Assembly (NCBI GenBank): GCA_015680905.1
Contig: CM027377.1
Location: forward strand, 36,728,501 to 36,792,500
DNA length: 64,000 nucleotides
Direction: 5' to 3'
Source of the DNA: Coptis chinensis
Lineage: Eukaryota; Streptophyta; Magnoliopsida; Ranunculales; Ranunculaceae
The position numbers were made by a program, and so were the translations under genes. The notes under the pieces are model-generated. The model was not told where the DNA came from. It made no database searches and worked only from the letters and a program-made list of their open reading frames with translations. Every line of letters starts with the position of its first letter. Position 1 is the stretch's first letter. This document shows positions 1 to 11,341 of the stretch, piece after piece.

Positions 1-120
1 CAAAATACCATTACATTGACTCTCAAAGAACTTACATAGTCATTGAAAGGTCAAAGAAAATCCAAATAACATTACAAGCTTAGTTGCTGACAGTACTTAT
101 ATTCGTCGCTGATGGTTGAC

Positions 121-547
121 TCAAATATTGTCTTCGTTAGTAAAACCAGCCGGAACCCCAGCTGTAAAATTAATCCAAGCACCATCATCTGTCATATTAG
201 GGCAGGTTGCTCTGCTGTGTCTAAGGGCACCACAATGGCTGCACCTTCTCCTTTGCATTGGCACACCCTCCCCTTTAGAACATTTCCTCTTCTTTTGGGG
301 ACTGCCAAACATTACCTCATAAATGGGAGGACGAACCATGATGTTGTAACTTCCCCAATGCCACTGTTCTTTGCCCTTCATCGGTGTCCAATTCCCTTGA
401 TAGGTATCCATCATCGTTCCTTTAAGTAGCACGACAGGCAGAAGTCATATACACAGAACCGACCATCGTCAATGTCCATCATTGCATGGTTGCAAGGAAT
501 ACCAACTTGTTGAAAAAAAACACATGTACAACATTTTTTTGGTAGGT
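121..547 (-). pseudogene. MULE transposase, C-terminal part
   Basis: C-terminal end of a Mutator-like transposase, read on the minus strand. It contains a SWIM-type zinc motif in the form CTCVFFQQVGIPCNHAM, then YQGNWTPM, a basic stretch, and a zinc knuckle CSHCGALRHSRATC before the stop near 121. This order (SWIM finger, proline/basic linker, CX2CX4HX4C knuckle) is usual for plant MULE transposases, which are nuclear enzymes cutting the element's ends. The frame joins directly to the part upstream of 2188 (VDL then PKKCCTC) once the solo LTR at 548-2187 and one copy of its 5-bp duplication are removed. The family assignment is firm; the gene is dead because it is split and broken elsewhere. 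About 120 bases left of it show no feature. Confidence 0.85.
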
Positions 548-2187
548 TGGCCAACCTCTTTTTGTGTGTTTAGATGGTGTATGGATGATGTAGATAGATG
601 ATGATCGTTGAACAAAAGAGAAGCGTATCAAAACCTAATTATCCCTCACTAAGTAAAGGATGAGTAGGGTATCGTTCCACTTTTAAGTGTATGTTATGTG
701 AAGAAATGAGAGGACTGAAAAGGGGTTTGAGGGATTAAAAACTAATGTTGTAGAGATTGTAGATTTTAATGCTAAACTAAGCTAAACTAACTAAACTATT
801 GAGAATTTATAAGAGAGAGAATTCAAGAGATTAGAATCCACCAATACTTTTAATCTATGACCTTCTGCTTCATGGTTGTTCTTATAAGTAGACTACAATT
901 AGGCAATCGAGCGAGTGTCGATGCCCTTTTGGATGAAACATCATTAACAATTAACTCTACTTAAGGTTGTTCTTATGTTTATGCTATTAATATCTTCTTT
1001 CCTTTTATGTAAGCTTGGGCAGCCATTCAATGTATTACCAAGAGCAACATCAAGGAGTACTTCCTAATAGGGCAGCCATTCAATGAATCACCACTTAAGG
1101 CAAACCCAAAGAATACTTCCCCTAGGCAGCCACTCCCTGAGCTACCCCTTCTAAGGCAACACAAAGAATACTTCCCTAACTCTAAAGAATTACACTACTA
1201 GAAGAAAAGTAAAGAACACTAGCATGATATTAATATTGCAAAACATAAACCCTATTCTATACTTCCATCCCCTGGTGTGGGCAATGGAACTAATAACTAC
1301 AAACATAAAGAACTAACCCGATTGAAGAACACCATGAACCGTAAGAATCATTAAACCTTAAGCAATGGCTTCATCTCCTCCCTTGAAGGAGAAGATTAGC
1401 CTTCCATATAGAAGGAAGAACACGAAGAACGAGAAGAAGAAGAGTTGAAGAACATAAGACTAGAAAGACTAATTTATTAAGACTCGACTAGTTAAAACCG
1501 ATCTTTTATTATTAATCTCTCTCGCCTCAAGTTCGAGACAAGAATATAAGTGAATTGGCCCATTACATGAGGCACTTAGGTCCTCTATTTATAGGGGGTT
1601 ACAATGAGTTCTAGAAGCATTCCAAACCGTCATTTGTTTCCTAATACAAATAGGTTTCTTTTCGTGAGTCCCACTTCGTCTTCAAACCGAGAAGGAATTG
1701 GCTCAATTAATTCGATTCATGCGTCGACGGGCGCATATCCATGCGTCCCAGGACTTAATCAATGCGTCGGGCGCTCGATCTATCGTCCCAGACGCATCAA
1801 TCGCCTCACGGGCGATCCATCCATCGTCCGTCGCGCATAAGCCGATTTTCTCTCTTACGCTCTATCCTTTTATCCTCTTTTTATGGGGCTTTGGTCCAAG
1901 CAACGAATCCTTTGGCCTTGGGCTTCCAAATAGACTTTAAAATAGGTCCAAGTCGCATATTTAATAGCTCCATTCCTTGGCCTTCTCCATGATTGTCCAC
2001 GGACCTCCCATGTGATCATTAATGCTCCGAATTGCTTCGTTTTACCCCATTTTCTCTAATATTCTACAAAACTCTCTTTTTCACCTGTAGAATCTTAAAA
2101 CACAACTTATAAACACTATTAGTCCACTAAGATGGCTAAACAAGAGGCATAATCGAGGGTTAAATAGCACTTTTTGAGCACTTATCA
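548..2187 (-). mobile_element. Solo LTR inserted in the MULE gene
   Basis: A 1640-bp LTR without internal region. On the minus strand it begins TGATAAGTGCTC and ends GGTTGGCCA, and it is flanked by the 5-bp duplication taggt (543-547 and 2188-2192). Its TGATAAG terminus is like those of the Athila-like LTRs further right, but the rest is a different subfamily. It has short direct repeats around 1020-1150 (gggcagccattcaatg twice). A solo LTR normally arises by recombination between the two LTRs of a full element. The minus orientation follows from the TGATAAG end and the TATA box. Confidence 0.85.
1586..1593 (-). promoter_or_regulatory. TATA box of the solo LTR
   Basis: The minus strand reads cccTATAAATAgagg here, a good plant TATA box about 600 bp from the TGATAAG end, as expected for the U3 promoter of a minus-oriented LTR. 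The transcription start is not determined. Confidence 0.5.
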
Positions 2188-4341
2188 TAGGTCAACTATA
2201 TCCGTGCGCTTTACGCTGGCAATCGAGTATACGTACTCACTAGCCCTTATTGTAGTGAACGACCAACTAACATAACGAGAGGAAATGATTACATCCTCAA
2301 CTAATTTCGTCAGCTTTGTCTTCAGCTTCAAAGCCATGACCCGATAGTCATAAAAGTGCCTCATAATGTTCATTCGAATACCATTTAGCAGAGATGTAAT
2401 TGGCATAGCTCGCTTAGGCATAATCATCTTATTCTAACTCTCGATATGATTTGTATAACAAATTCCATACCTTCTCATTTTAGCATAGGCAAATAAACAC
2501 TGTTCCTTCGGAATCTTTATTATTTTTGCGTAACCTTTACTATCACTACACCAAATGCGACACATGATTCTCACAAAGTCAGCTTTATCATAAGTTTCTG
2601 CTGCGGCCTTAACTCTCCCTTTGGTGTCTTCTTTGCTAACATTATTGGAGATATGTTGTGCATAAAAGCAATGGTATGCATTTGGAAGGATTTTTGGCAC
2701 TGCCTGGAGAATGCTTGTATGCCTATCTGATAATAGAATAAACTTATCTGTAGGACCAACTACAACATCTCTGAGTTTTTGAAGAAACTAATCCCAATGT
2801 TCATTATTCTCTTTTGGGACTACACCAACTGTAATTGGAAAGCAATGACTATCTCCATCAACAGAAAGAGCAGTTAGGATAACAGACTTGTATCTACCCT
2901 TCATGAAAGTTCCATCGATCATAATCAATGGACGAAGGCACCTTCTATAGGCACGAACAGTTACGCCATAGCTTAGAAACAAACGCTCAAACCTGTGCTC
3001 GCTTGTTGTTATTATATCAGTGTGGAAATTTGGATCAATTTTCTTCAGTTCTTTAAAATAAACTGGCAACATTTGGTATGATTAACTGAAGCTGCCCCTT
3101 ATCTACATCGAAACAAAATACACCAGCTCAGGTTAGATATGCCTACCAGTTACACGCCATGACAGATACAAATTAATCGAAAATATGATACATGTTCTTC
3201 ATAGCATACTATAAAGAATAATTCAGTGTACAACTAGATGTTCTTCATAGTATACCCTAAAAATAGAATTGTACTAAGACTTTACATATTGCTATTAGTT
3301 ATCCTCATAGTTGCTGATAGTTACAATAGTACTCTGACCTTTTCTAACACAATTTCTCTGGCCCTCCACACAACTTTATATGTCACATCAGTTAGTTGTG
3401 ACTATTTCACCTCCAACTAAAGGTTCTTTGCAGTCATTTTTCATTGTCCTTAAGCTTGGACATAACAATTCCTGAAACCCACTTTGCATCTGCTTGTGAA
3501 TTTTTTGAAATAGCCTTATATTGTGCACAAGTGTGTGCATCTCTAAAAGTTATAACCACCCACATATCAGACTCAGTTGCAGGTTTTGCATACAAATGAA
3601 ATGGACAGTTAGTTGCCTTACAATTGATTACCAACTTTTGGGAGGTAGTATTGCAATGACGTAAATCAAACATATGTGCAATTGCATAAGATTTCATGAC
3701 CTTCACAAGATCATCTCGAGTGGCGTAATACTGACCTACTTTAGGGGGTACAAACTTCAACCCCTCATTACAAGGATTTACAACCTCACTTTGGTTTGTA
3801 GTGGTTTTTGGACTATGAGAACCACACAAAGGATCATATCCCTGACGTAGGTTTTCAGAATTCAGATCTTTAGCACCAATAACCATAACATCAACCATTC
3901 CCTCTAATTCGAAATCAATCTCACCTTCCTTATCGCCATCATTCACAACTGTCATAGGTGTGTCCCCCCACAAATACTCTTGACTTCGATTCAGAGTCGA
4001 CCATATATCTCCATCATCACGATCGTATTCTTCAACTTGATCATCTTCATCATCTTCAACTACCACAACTTCACCCGCAGCAGCATCTTCATATTCATTT
4101 TGAAATTCAACATCCTCATTACTTTGAGAACTGCCAATTATGTTCAAGTAGTTGGTTTCTTCATCGATTCTACAAGGGAACTGCCAATCTTATGCGTGAT
4201 GACACAGCTTCAACAAGGCACATGAATCCTTCAAAAGGAGTATCCACATCAAACACTCTCAATTTCACCTCACCCCCTAGATACTTCATCACACCATGCT
4301 TACCAGATTTCATCTCGCCATCATAATAAATAAGCATATCG
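2188..4341 (-). pseudogene. MULE transposase, N-terminal and catalytic parts
   Basis: In minus-strand order: a PB1-like N-terminal segment (MLIYYDGEMKSGKHG, 4341-4175); an acidic linker; the MuDR DNA-binding domain (KFVPPKVGQYYATRDDL to HTCAQYKAI, about 3780-3500); a degraded stretch with VWRAREIVLEKV and an apparent intron (about 3330-3110); then the transposase core with PLIMIDGTFMKGRYKS (the IDGTF Asp is normally catalytic), VVPKENNEHWD, the aminopeptidase-like HCFYAQHISNNV helix and the SLLNGIRMNIMRHF region, ending VDL at the solo-LTR junction. Stops and frameshifts occur after NEK (3434), at 3105 (SFS*SYQ) and between 2788 and 2700. The split by the solo LTR means no functional enzyme is possible. 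Terminal inverted repeats were not found; the left end lies outside the window. Confidence 0.85.
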
Positions 4342-5295
4342 AATGAACCTGAAAAAATACAAAGTTATCACAATAAAAAGTAGGAGCTTTTAATAAAACG
4401 ACAGTAAAGTTCTTTCATTTATTGTTCTACATTTATGACATTGTATAACCCTTGTATAAATACCATAACTATGACAACAAAATCAACTTGGAAATGGTAA
4501 ACCACCATGGAAACCTTATAAAAAAACACTCACACTTCTACGTAAAACTACAAAGAAGCAAACCGAAACATAAACCTACATAGAAACAAACCAACACTAA
4601 AGACAACTAAACAAACATCAAAACTGACCATTATCGAGGTTTTAGTTCTTTTCATCCATCACAATCCTTAGAAAAATCGAAAAGGAGAAGACAGAGTAGA
4701 GGACCAAAAAAGAAGAACCCAGAGAAAAAAGTGTAGCTTTGGAGCTTTGTAAAAAAAAAATTGAGGTTGGCACAAAAAACGAGGTAAATATTTTCTCATC
4801 TTTGAATTACAAAAACAACGTAAAAGTTGCTGATAGTAGATCCATAAGTTGCTGGTACCTAATCCCACAATAGCTAAAGTCCATTTTCATTTTTGCTGGG
4901 TTGAAATCCAACGGTCATTAATCCTTAGTACGTATCTCTAAGAGAATCTAACGGATAATTATCACTGTTCATATCAACATCAGAAGTACAAGAGGAGCAA
5001 GAGTGTGTTACAGAGGAGAGAGAGTGTGGCAGAGGAAAGAGAGTGTTGTAAGGAAGGGCAAAAGGGTTAAAAACCCGTTGAAAAAGTCAAAATTAGAAGG
5101 CATGGCCGGTTGGAGAACAATGTGGATTTATCATGGCCGATTCAGGCAATTACCCTTTATGAAAAGATGGTCTGCAGGGAAAACATTTTTCACAATCGTG
5201 AACTGTGAACCACTACATAATGGGCCTTTAAGCTGGGCTAGGGCATTGTGCATTCATTCTTTCATTAATCATCTAATGAAGTCTTCAATATATTG
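4342..5295. other. Upstream region of the MULE gene, non-coding
   Basis: AT-rich DNA upstream of the MULE ORF, presumably its leader, promoter and right terminal region. No convincing ORF and no terminal inverted repeat could be matched, because the other end of the element is not in the window. The short ORF on the plus strand at 5003-5314 has no recognisable domain and runs into the MITE at 5304, so I do not call it a gene. Confidence 0.4.
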
Positions 5296-5303
5296 GAACT
5301 TTG

Positions 5304-5840
5304 CAATGTTCTAAAAAAACGTCATGCGGTAGTCGGGCAGTGGGAGAGTGCCTAGCCCATCTAGGCGCTAGGCGGTTTTTTTTCAAATATATCTTATAAT
5401 ATATATAGTAATACACACCTATGCTACAAGAAATGAAGAATGTTATTTTTTGGTTGACAAAAATAAAGAAAATCATTTACCATAACTAAAAAAATAAACA
5501 CAAACAAAGATACTTATTACAAAAATACGTAATAGTTTAAGAAAACCAACTTCATATAAAAACATACTCTTTCTTATATTGGCATATAATTTACATTGAA
5601 TTTTAATCTTTTAAACTCATTCAAATCTTAAGCCTACACAGGTATTTAATTTTCAACATTTAATCATTCAAACAAAAAAAAACCTTGACTGGATCGCCTA
5701 GAGGCCGCCTAGCCCGCCTAATCGGTCCGCCTAGACCTGCCTAATTAGTCCCCTGATTTTTTGAACGATTTAGGCCTAGGCGAGTCGGTTAGGCATTGCC
5801 TAACACCTAGAGACCGCCTAGACCAATTTTTAGAACACTG
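5304..5840. mobile_element. hAT-type MITE
   Basis: A 537-bp non-coding element with terminal inverted repeats CAATGTTCTAAAAA (left) and CAGTGTTCTAAAAA (right, reverse complement). It is flanked by 8-bp duplications gaactttg (5296-5303) and caactttg (5841-5848) with one mismatch. The interior just inside both ends is a GC-rich repeat of the type GCCTAGGCGG in an otherwise AT-rich core. CA-start inverted repeats plus an 8-bp duplication point to the hAT superfamily. It encodes nothing and would need a transposase in trans. Confidence 0.75.
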
Positions 5841-5848
5841 CAACTTTG

Positions 5849-6564
5849 TGCTATGAATAATGGGCTTATCATAAAAAGGCCCAATGTGATGGGAATGTCT
5901 TCCAGAAAGGATAGCCCACTGGGCCACTGGACATATTATATTGGTTCACCATGCGACTTAATTAAAAAACTTTTGGATTATGTAACCAAGAACACTGGGT
6001 CACTGCCCACTGGATGAACTCCATGAATCTATCAAATGCTATCAGCATAATTGTTTGGTGTTAGCAGTTAGCACAACATTAGCTTTTGGTGAACATTATA
6101 GCCCAACAAAGAAGATTATCAGGTGGTCCTTTAATAGCCTTTTAGTTACTCAGCAAAGAACCATTTTTGTAGTTCTTTCTCATTCTTCATCTAACTACTT
6201 TAAAGAGTTTGGTTCGATAAACAATATCATTTTCTCGTTATGCCCCTGTTCAGTTTCGATTATTACAATATTTGTTAAAAGAGAGATATGTAATAACATA
6301 TGTGACAGGAGGGTACAATTGGCATTGAATCGGTAAAATTTAGACGGCTCTATCTTGATTTAACACATTACCCCTATGTTATCGTTACAAAATTGCCATC
6401 TAACTATTTTAATTTATGAAATATCCCTTACGCTTTACCTAAATTACAGAACAATCTATATTATTTATATTAATTATTGAACAATCTCTATACTTTATGA
6501 TAAACTATATAGCAGTCCCTATCTTTTGTCTAAATTACGAATATGCCCCTATAATGTAAGTTAT
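5849..6564. other. Unassigned AT-rich intergenic DNA
   Basis: No ORF with recognisable similarity, no clear repeat structure. The ORF at 6055-6336 (plus) has no domain I recognise and looks like chance. Confidence 0.4.
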
Positions 6565-6859
6565 AAAACTATTTTTTATTTTTTTTTTAAGTGGAAAGTT
6601 TATTGATACTGATAACGAATTTTATAAATAATTAAGACAAACGTGCAAAAAGCTGCGCTGCAAATCCTTTATGAATAGCAAATCCTATCCTTCTAAAAAC
6701 AAACTCGTTAGAACCAACTGTTATAACGTTACTGTTCATAACTTTTTGAAGTCTCTTGAGAACCTCAACAGACTGTTGTTCCAAAAAACCAAAAGTGTCG
6801 AAACTAAACGGAATGAAACAATGCTGGTTAGCCCTGCAAGCTTTATCATGCTTCTCCAT
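6565..6859 (-). pseudogene. LINE 1 ORF, C-terminal end and poly(A) tail
   Basis: Minus-strand continuation of the ORF at 42229-42720. It reads EKHDKACRANQHCFIPFSFD and on to KRIGFAIHKGFAAQLFARLS, the end of a widespread plant non-LTR retrotransposon ORF. The oligo-T stretch near 6567-6588 on the plus strand is the element's A-rich tail, so the 3' end is here. Joining 42229 to 6859 restores TGKMEKHDKACRA with one copy of the tccat duplication, which proves that element A landed inside this ORF. A near-identical protein is encoded by LINE 2 (43658-43972). Confidence 0.8.
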
Positions 6860-6860
6860 T

Positions 6861-8366
6861 TGATAACCCGTAAAAAGATAGTCTTACTCACAAATAAAGC
6901 GATGAACTCTAAACGAAAGTAAAACTATAAACAGTTGCTTATACTAGATTTATCAAAGATATTTGTTTTCTACTCTCGAATCTATTGTCGTAGAGTTGGA
7001 ATAGAAGATTCGTTCCACTCCTAGTCCTTTAGCATTCAAGTTTTCTATATAATTGATGGTCTATCCAAGGTCAATGAGAGATTTACGAAGGGAATTTAAT
7101 ACTATGATGTGAATTCAAATAACAAGATACAAATAATGGAATGACAGAATGCTAAAAGTTGAATCTAGATAAAGAATTAGGGGAATTTGATTCCACCTTG
7201 AATCTAACTTAATAAACTAGCATAGATTTGTTGTAAACCAATTCTTACGTTAAGAACGTAAGAATTGGTTGTTATAATCCCTAATTATACATGGCATTTC
7301 TACCAATTCATAACTAGCATGTGAGGTCATCCACCCATTCTCATGGCGAATCAACAACCTTCTAGAGTGGAATATATTCTTACAACGATTCTATACTACA
7401 CAATCAAGTTTTCATCAAGGCTTCATCAAACCCCTCTAATGGAGGTTTAGCCTTGATTTATCAAACTATCATTTCCAATTGAATTAAAACTAGACATAAT
7501 ATAAAGATTTGAACTTTACTAATTTAACTACTCAAGAATTGAAATCCAAATTAATAACTAGGAAATGAATAACAAATAATAATTGAAAGTAGATCTAAAC
7601 AAATTTAAATGACAAAATCGAATTTAACAAGAACTACTATTTTATTTATCTAATGAATGAAGAACAATGATTCAAATAATTAATCTAAACCAAGGAATGA
7701 AACTAATTAATTATTCATTGAAATTCAAAAACTAGATCTACAAGTTATTCTAATGGCTACTTTCTATTCTAAGCTATCTAATTATCTTTTTTTTTTAAGA
7801 ACTAAGTCTTGTTTTATGTAAAGGAGGAGACCAGATCCACAATTTCGCGCATGGGCTGAGGAGCCATGTTTTGGGCCGGAAAATCGAGCCCAAAGCCCAC
7901 TTTCTTCAGTCCACAGAGCCCATTTCAGCTGGCTTTGACTTCAGCAGATTTTTTGTCTACTTTTGCTCCTCTAATTGGGTCAAGGCTTGGACCATTGGAA
8001 ATCTCTTTCCGAGCCGGTCGTTTTGACATAAGGTAGGCCCAAATCCGAGGCCTGAGTCCAAAGATATGGTCTTCGGAAGTTATGCTAACTTGTGTACTAT
8101 TTCTGCCCGTGTTGACTTTTCAGCTTTTGACCGGGCTTCATAAAGGCCTTGTCTCCTTTAATCTTGGCCTTTATCACGAAACTTCTTAGCAACCAACCCT
8201 TTGCTCCTTTATATCGCCAAAGTGGCACATTTCTGCACATAATTGAGTTCCATGCCTGAAATACGTAAAAGCACGTAATTAGCATTAACTCTTATTTATT
8301 ACTCGCATAATTGATCTAAAAGTAATATTATTAAGGGGTTAAAACTACAGTTTTGGGCTCTTATCA
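6861..8366 (-). repeat. Element A 3' LTR
   Basis: 1506 bp from tgataaccc to gggctcttatca. It matches the interrupted 5' LTR segments at 30551-30706, 31828-31972 and 41029-42223 (for example the shared stretch with aaagcgatgaactctaaacg and the block with gacataaggtaggccc). The uninterrupted copy is used here to prove the insertion points of C and of the CACTA element in the other LTR. Confidence 0.9.
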
Positions 8367-8404
8367 AACCACCCCCAAACAGCATTTTGCTTGTCCTCAA
8401 GCAA
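8367..8404 (-). other. Polypurine tract of element A
   Basis: Directly inside the 3' LTR the minus strand reads ...gaggacaagcaaaatgc, then tgtttgggggtggttt, then the LTR start TGATAAG. A G-run followed at once by the LTR is the expected plus-strand primer. The same block precedes the B 3' LTR (18504-18540). Related copies occur at internal positions (see findings). Confidence 0.7.
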
Positions 8405-10182
8405 ATATGAGAAATTAGCATAAGTGACCAAAAATGGAGTTCTAACTAATCTCGTTTCACCGAGTGCGATTGCATTGACCATATGCATAAGGCCTTAAAC
8501 CACTAGGAATTCCCTAGTGGACGAGTTATAGCCTCGTGAGAGTTTTCCAGTGAAGGTACTCACAAACTTCATCTATACTACAACAACTCAGAAATAACTA
8601 TTGTTTCCTTATCTATGTCTCAATTATTCATACATCTTACTAGCAATGAATACAGAATAATCAAGTCGAAACCTAAGCTAATATATGCATAATAATCTAT
8701 CATCTACGAATAAACATATTTACAATGAGTAATACTATGAGATGAACTAGCATGCCTGTTTCTGAAAACTCGGAATAACGTCTTTAAGTAGGTCCTCACA
8801 TAAATGTCAAGACAAAAACCACCCTGATTTATCCGCTCAAGTTTCACTACTCCAGTGTGCAGTGGGTACACTTTACCTTACAAACTCAATGACACACATG
8901 GAAGTCGGAGTCGATCAAACACATCTGCCACTTACTATCACACTAACATATTCCTAATTGAGCTAGAGGTCTTTATTAGGTGTTGCGGGGATTAGGAGAT
9001 GGTTTAAGAAGGAAGAAAATGGATATTCAAAGAGAACAAGTCTGAGATAATAGAGTCTTCATATTATGTAACTAGAGAAAACCTTATTCTTTACTTTTGC
9101 TTCTACACTTTGTTTCCATCCTTAGCCATATTTTTTTGTCTTTTTCTTTGGCTTTTGACTCCTTGATTCTATTTTTGGAGTTCTAACTCTTTATTTTCTT
9201 TTATTATTTTATTATTATTTTTTTATTTGGATGGAAACTTACTTTTCTCTTTTGAAGCGACTAACAAATTCTTGATTTCAAAGGTTATTCTCTTTTCTAT
9301 TCTTCATCTCTATTCTCAAACTTATTCAAAGAATTGGGTAGGCTGATTTTTTTATTTTGTTTTGTTTTGTCAGGGTAAAGGATTTGTGGTTTATGAAAGG
9401 CTAAAGAAAGGCTCAGAGGGGCGACTAGTGGAAAATAATTCATAGGTTTGAATTACTGGCTATATCGATCCAAATAGGGCCTAAATTCTCGCTTAGGATA
9501 TGGTATAGTAATCAAGCAAGTGGACGTGTGATTTCTCTATCCAGATTTTACTTCTCCCTTGTGTCATTTCTCAAATGTTCACTCATATAAGGCTTTAGGC
9601 TATATTCTCCACAGATTTGTAGAATAAGTACTCTAGCCTAGATTTGAAAACTTCTTGCCAACAATCATAGATACTCATGTAACATATTTATAGATAGATG
9701 CAAGAATTATTACCTACATATTAGCCTAAGTTTCTAAAAACTATTTTAATGCAAAAGCTACGTGAGACTTCTAGATTATTGAGAGCATAGAGAAAGAAAA
9801 CAATACCAATATTCCTAAGTGTATAGCATACTTTTTATTTATATACATTTTTTAAAATTTTTGAATTTTTTTAGCTAGAAAACAAGTTCATATTATACAT
9901 ATCTATATCCTAACAGATGCCTTAATTACACTTGTTTCTATGCCACCCCAAACAAGAAGCATGCTTTGTCCTCAAAGTATTTTAAATAAAGAGGGTAGGA
10001 AAATACCATTGAAACACATGAAATTCCAAAACATCTGCAAAACAAGGTTATAACATACTAATATAGAAAAGAAAACTGACACAACTCTATAAAGGTTCCA
10101 CCCATAATGGGGTTAATGAGAAATAGATTGCTTGGGACATAAGCAGACACTAACTGAAACTAACACTTACCTGCACTCCCGT
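8405..10182 (-). other. Element A 3' non-coding region
   Basis: About 1.8 kb between TP2 and the polypurine tract, without a conserved ORF but strongly conserved in sequence with B (18504-20324) and partly D (45359-46930). It holds a conserved inverted repeat ccactagg-aattc-cctagtgg at 8500-8520, T-rich tracts near 9130-9240 that differ between copies, and a second polypurine-like block at 9943-9970 (ccaccccaaac followed by gctttgtcctca). Conservation without coding capacity suggests an RNA-level or cis-acting role (inference). Confidence 0.55.
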
Positions 10183-11103
10183 TTAAACATTTTCCTCCTC
10201 ATCCTTAATGAAGAAATGAGGTTCCTTCGCATCCTGCCATGCTATGGTGATTTGCCAGGCTTCACGCCACTTATCGTCTACTATAGCTAACCTGTCAAGC
10301 GCCACTTGGTCGGATGGGGTATAAGGCGCAACTTGATGAGGTTGTATCCTCCACCCTTGCCAAGTCATTGCACGAAACGATCGTATAATACAATTGGTGG
10401 GTCTCACAATGTCGACCCCAACCCAATCCGTGAAATGGGCACAAAAAACAGGAAAGAAACATAGCATTATACGGCAAATTAAAACAGGCATAAGAAGGTA
10501 CTCATGCCTCTTGGCATGGGCTCGGGCTAAACTAGACATTAAGGTCTGGGGAATATCATAGAGTGTACGTCCCCCAGCTAAAGCAAGGAAAATATCACAA
10601 GTTTCGTCATTTATAGAAGAATAACGCTATTCCCCTCTAATGTTTAGCATAATCCAAAATATAACAGTGCCCACGTTCATAGACAGGCTACCAAGGGCGA
10701 CGTTATAATCCCCTTGGTCCTCTATCCTAAAGATTCCTGCCCTGTAATGCTCATGCAAATCATCATAGTTATACATGTACATATTATCTACCAAATAGGC
10801 CCATGAGTCTTGTATTTCGGCCAGCATAGCAAATCCAAACACAAAGGCTATCAAGAACCTGGAAATTTCCATTGGTTCATTCCCGATGGTGATAGAGAAC
10901 ACTTGTTCTCCATCTGGTCTATCAAAGAACTTACAATTATCATAAAAATAAGATGTAAGTGCGGGAGAATAAAGTTCATTAGGACTTACTAATAGTGGCT
11001 CCCATCCTGCTAGAATGATCACTTCGCGAAACCATGCACCATAGGTGTCACTTTGGAATAAGTCTTCAAAAGACTATTTTGGTATGATACGAGGGAAAGT
11101 CAT
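10183..11103 (-). pseudogene. TP2 ORF of element A, two nonsense mutations
   Basis: A 307-codon frame starting ATGACTTTCCCTCG at 11103, ending with an acidic tail (KDEEENV). Two in-frame TAG codons interrupt it: codon 10 (PK*SFEDL; CAG in the duplicate copy at 11195-11341) and within GE*RYSS near 10627, where B has TGG. The body has W-EPLL, LYSPALTSYFYDNC, QVFSITIGNEPMEISRFL, then SLSMNVGTVIFWIMLNI, LMSSLARAHAKRHEYLLMPVL and FTDWVGVD. This spacing (W, FY-x-N, iS--iA, lmsslar, llmpvLi) resembles the 'putative plant transposon protein' domain often found in the env-like position of Athila elements; that match is from memory and only moderately sure. Function unknown. TP2 of B (20325-21252) is the closest relative. 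Confidence 0.6.
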
Positions 11104-11341
11104 CCCCAATAAACTTGCTGGAATAGCTGCGAAGGATCCTGGAACAATCCTCGGAAAACTGGAAATTTTTGGTGCCCACAGGGGTTAGGGCGCAGTCACT
11201 TTGGAATAAGTCTTCAAAAGACTGTTTCGGTATGATACGAGGGAAAGTCATCCCCAATAACCTTGCTGGAATAGCTCGCGAAGGATCCCCGGAACAATCC
11301 TCGAAAACTGGAAATTTTGGTGCCCACAAGTCGGGGGCGGG
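11047..11341. repeat. 148-bp tandem duplication over the TP2 start
   Basis: The block starting gtcactttggaataagtctt at 11047 is repeated at 11195 with few differences (period 148). It duplicates the TP2 start codon and first 20 or so codons plus leader. The downstream-facing copy (sense) carries TAG where the other copy has CAG. B has a single copy, so the duplication is specific to A. Confidence 0.85.

Noticed and set aside
112-429. 105-codon plus-strand ORF at the window start
   Set aside because: Antisense of the MULE C-terminus, which has SWIM and zinc-knuckle motifs on the minus strand.
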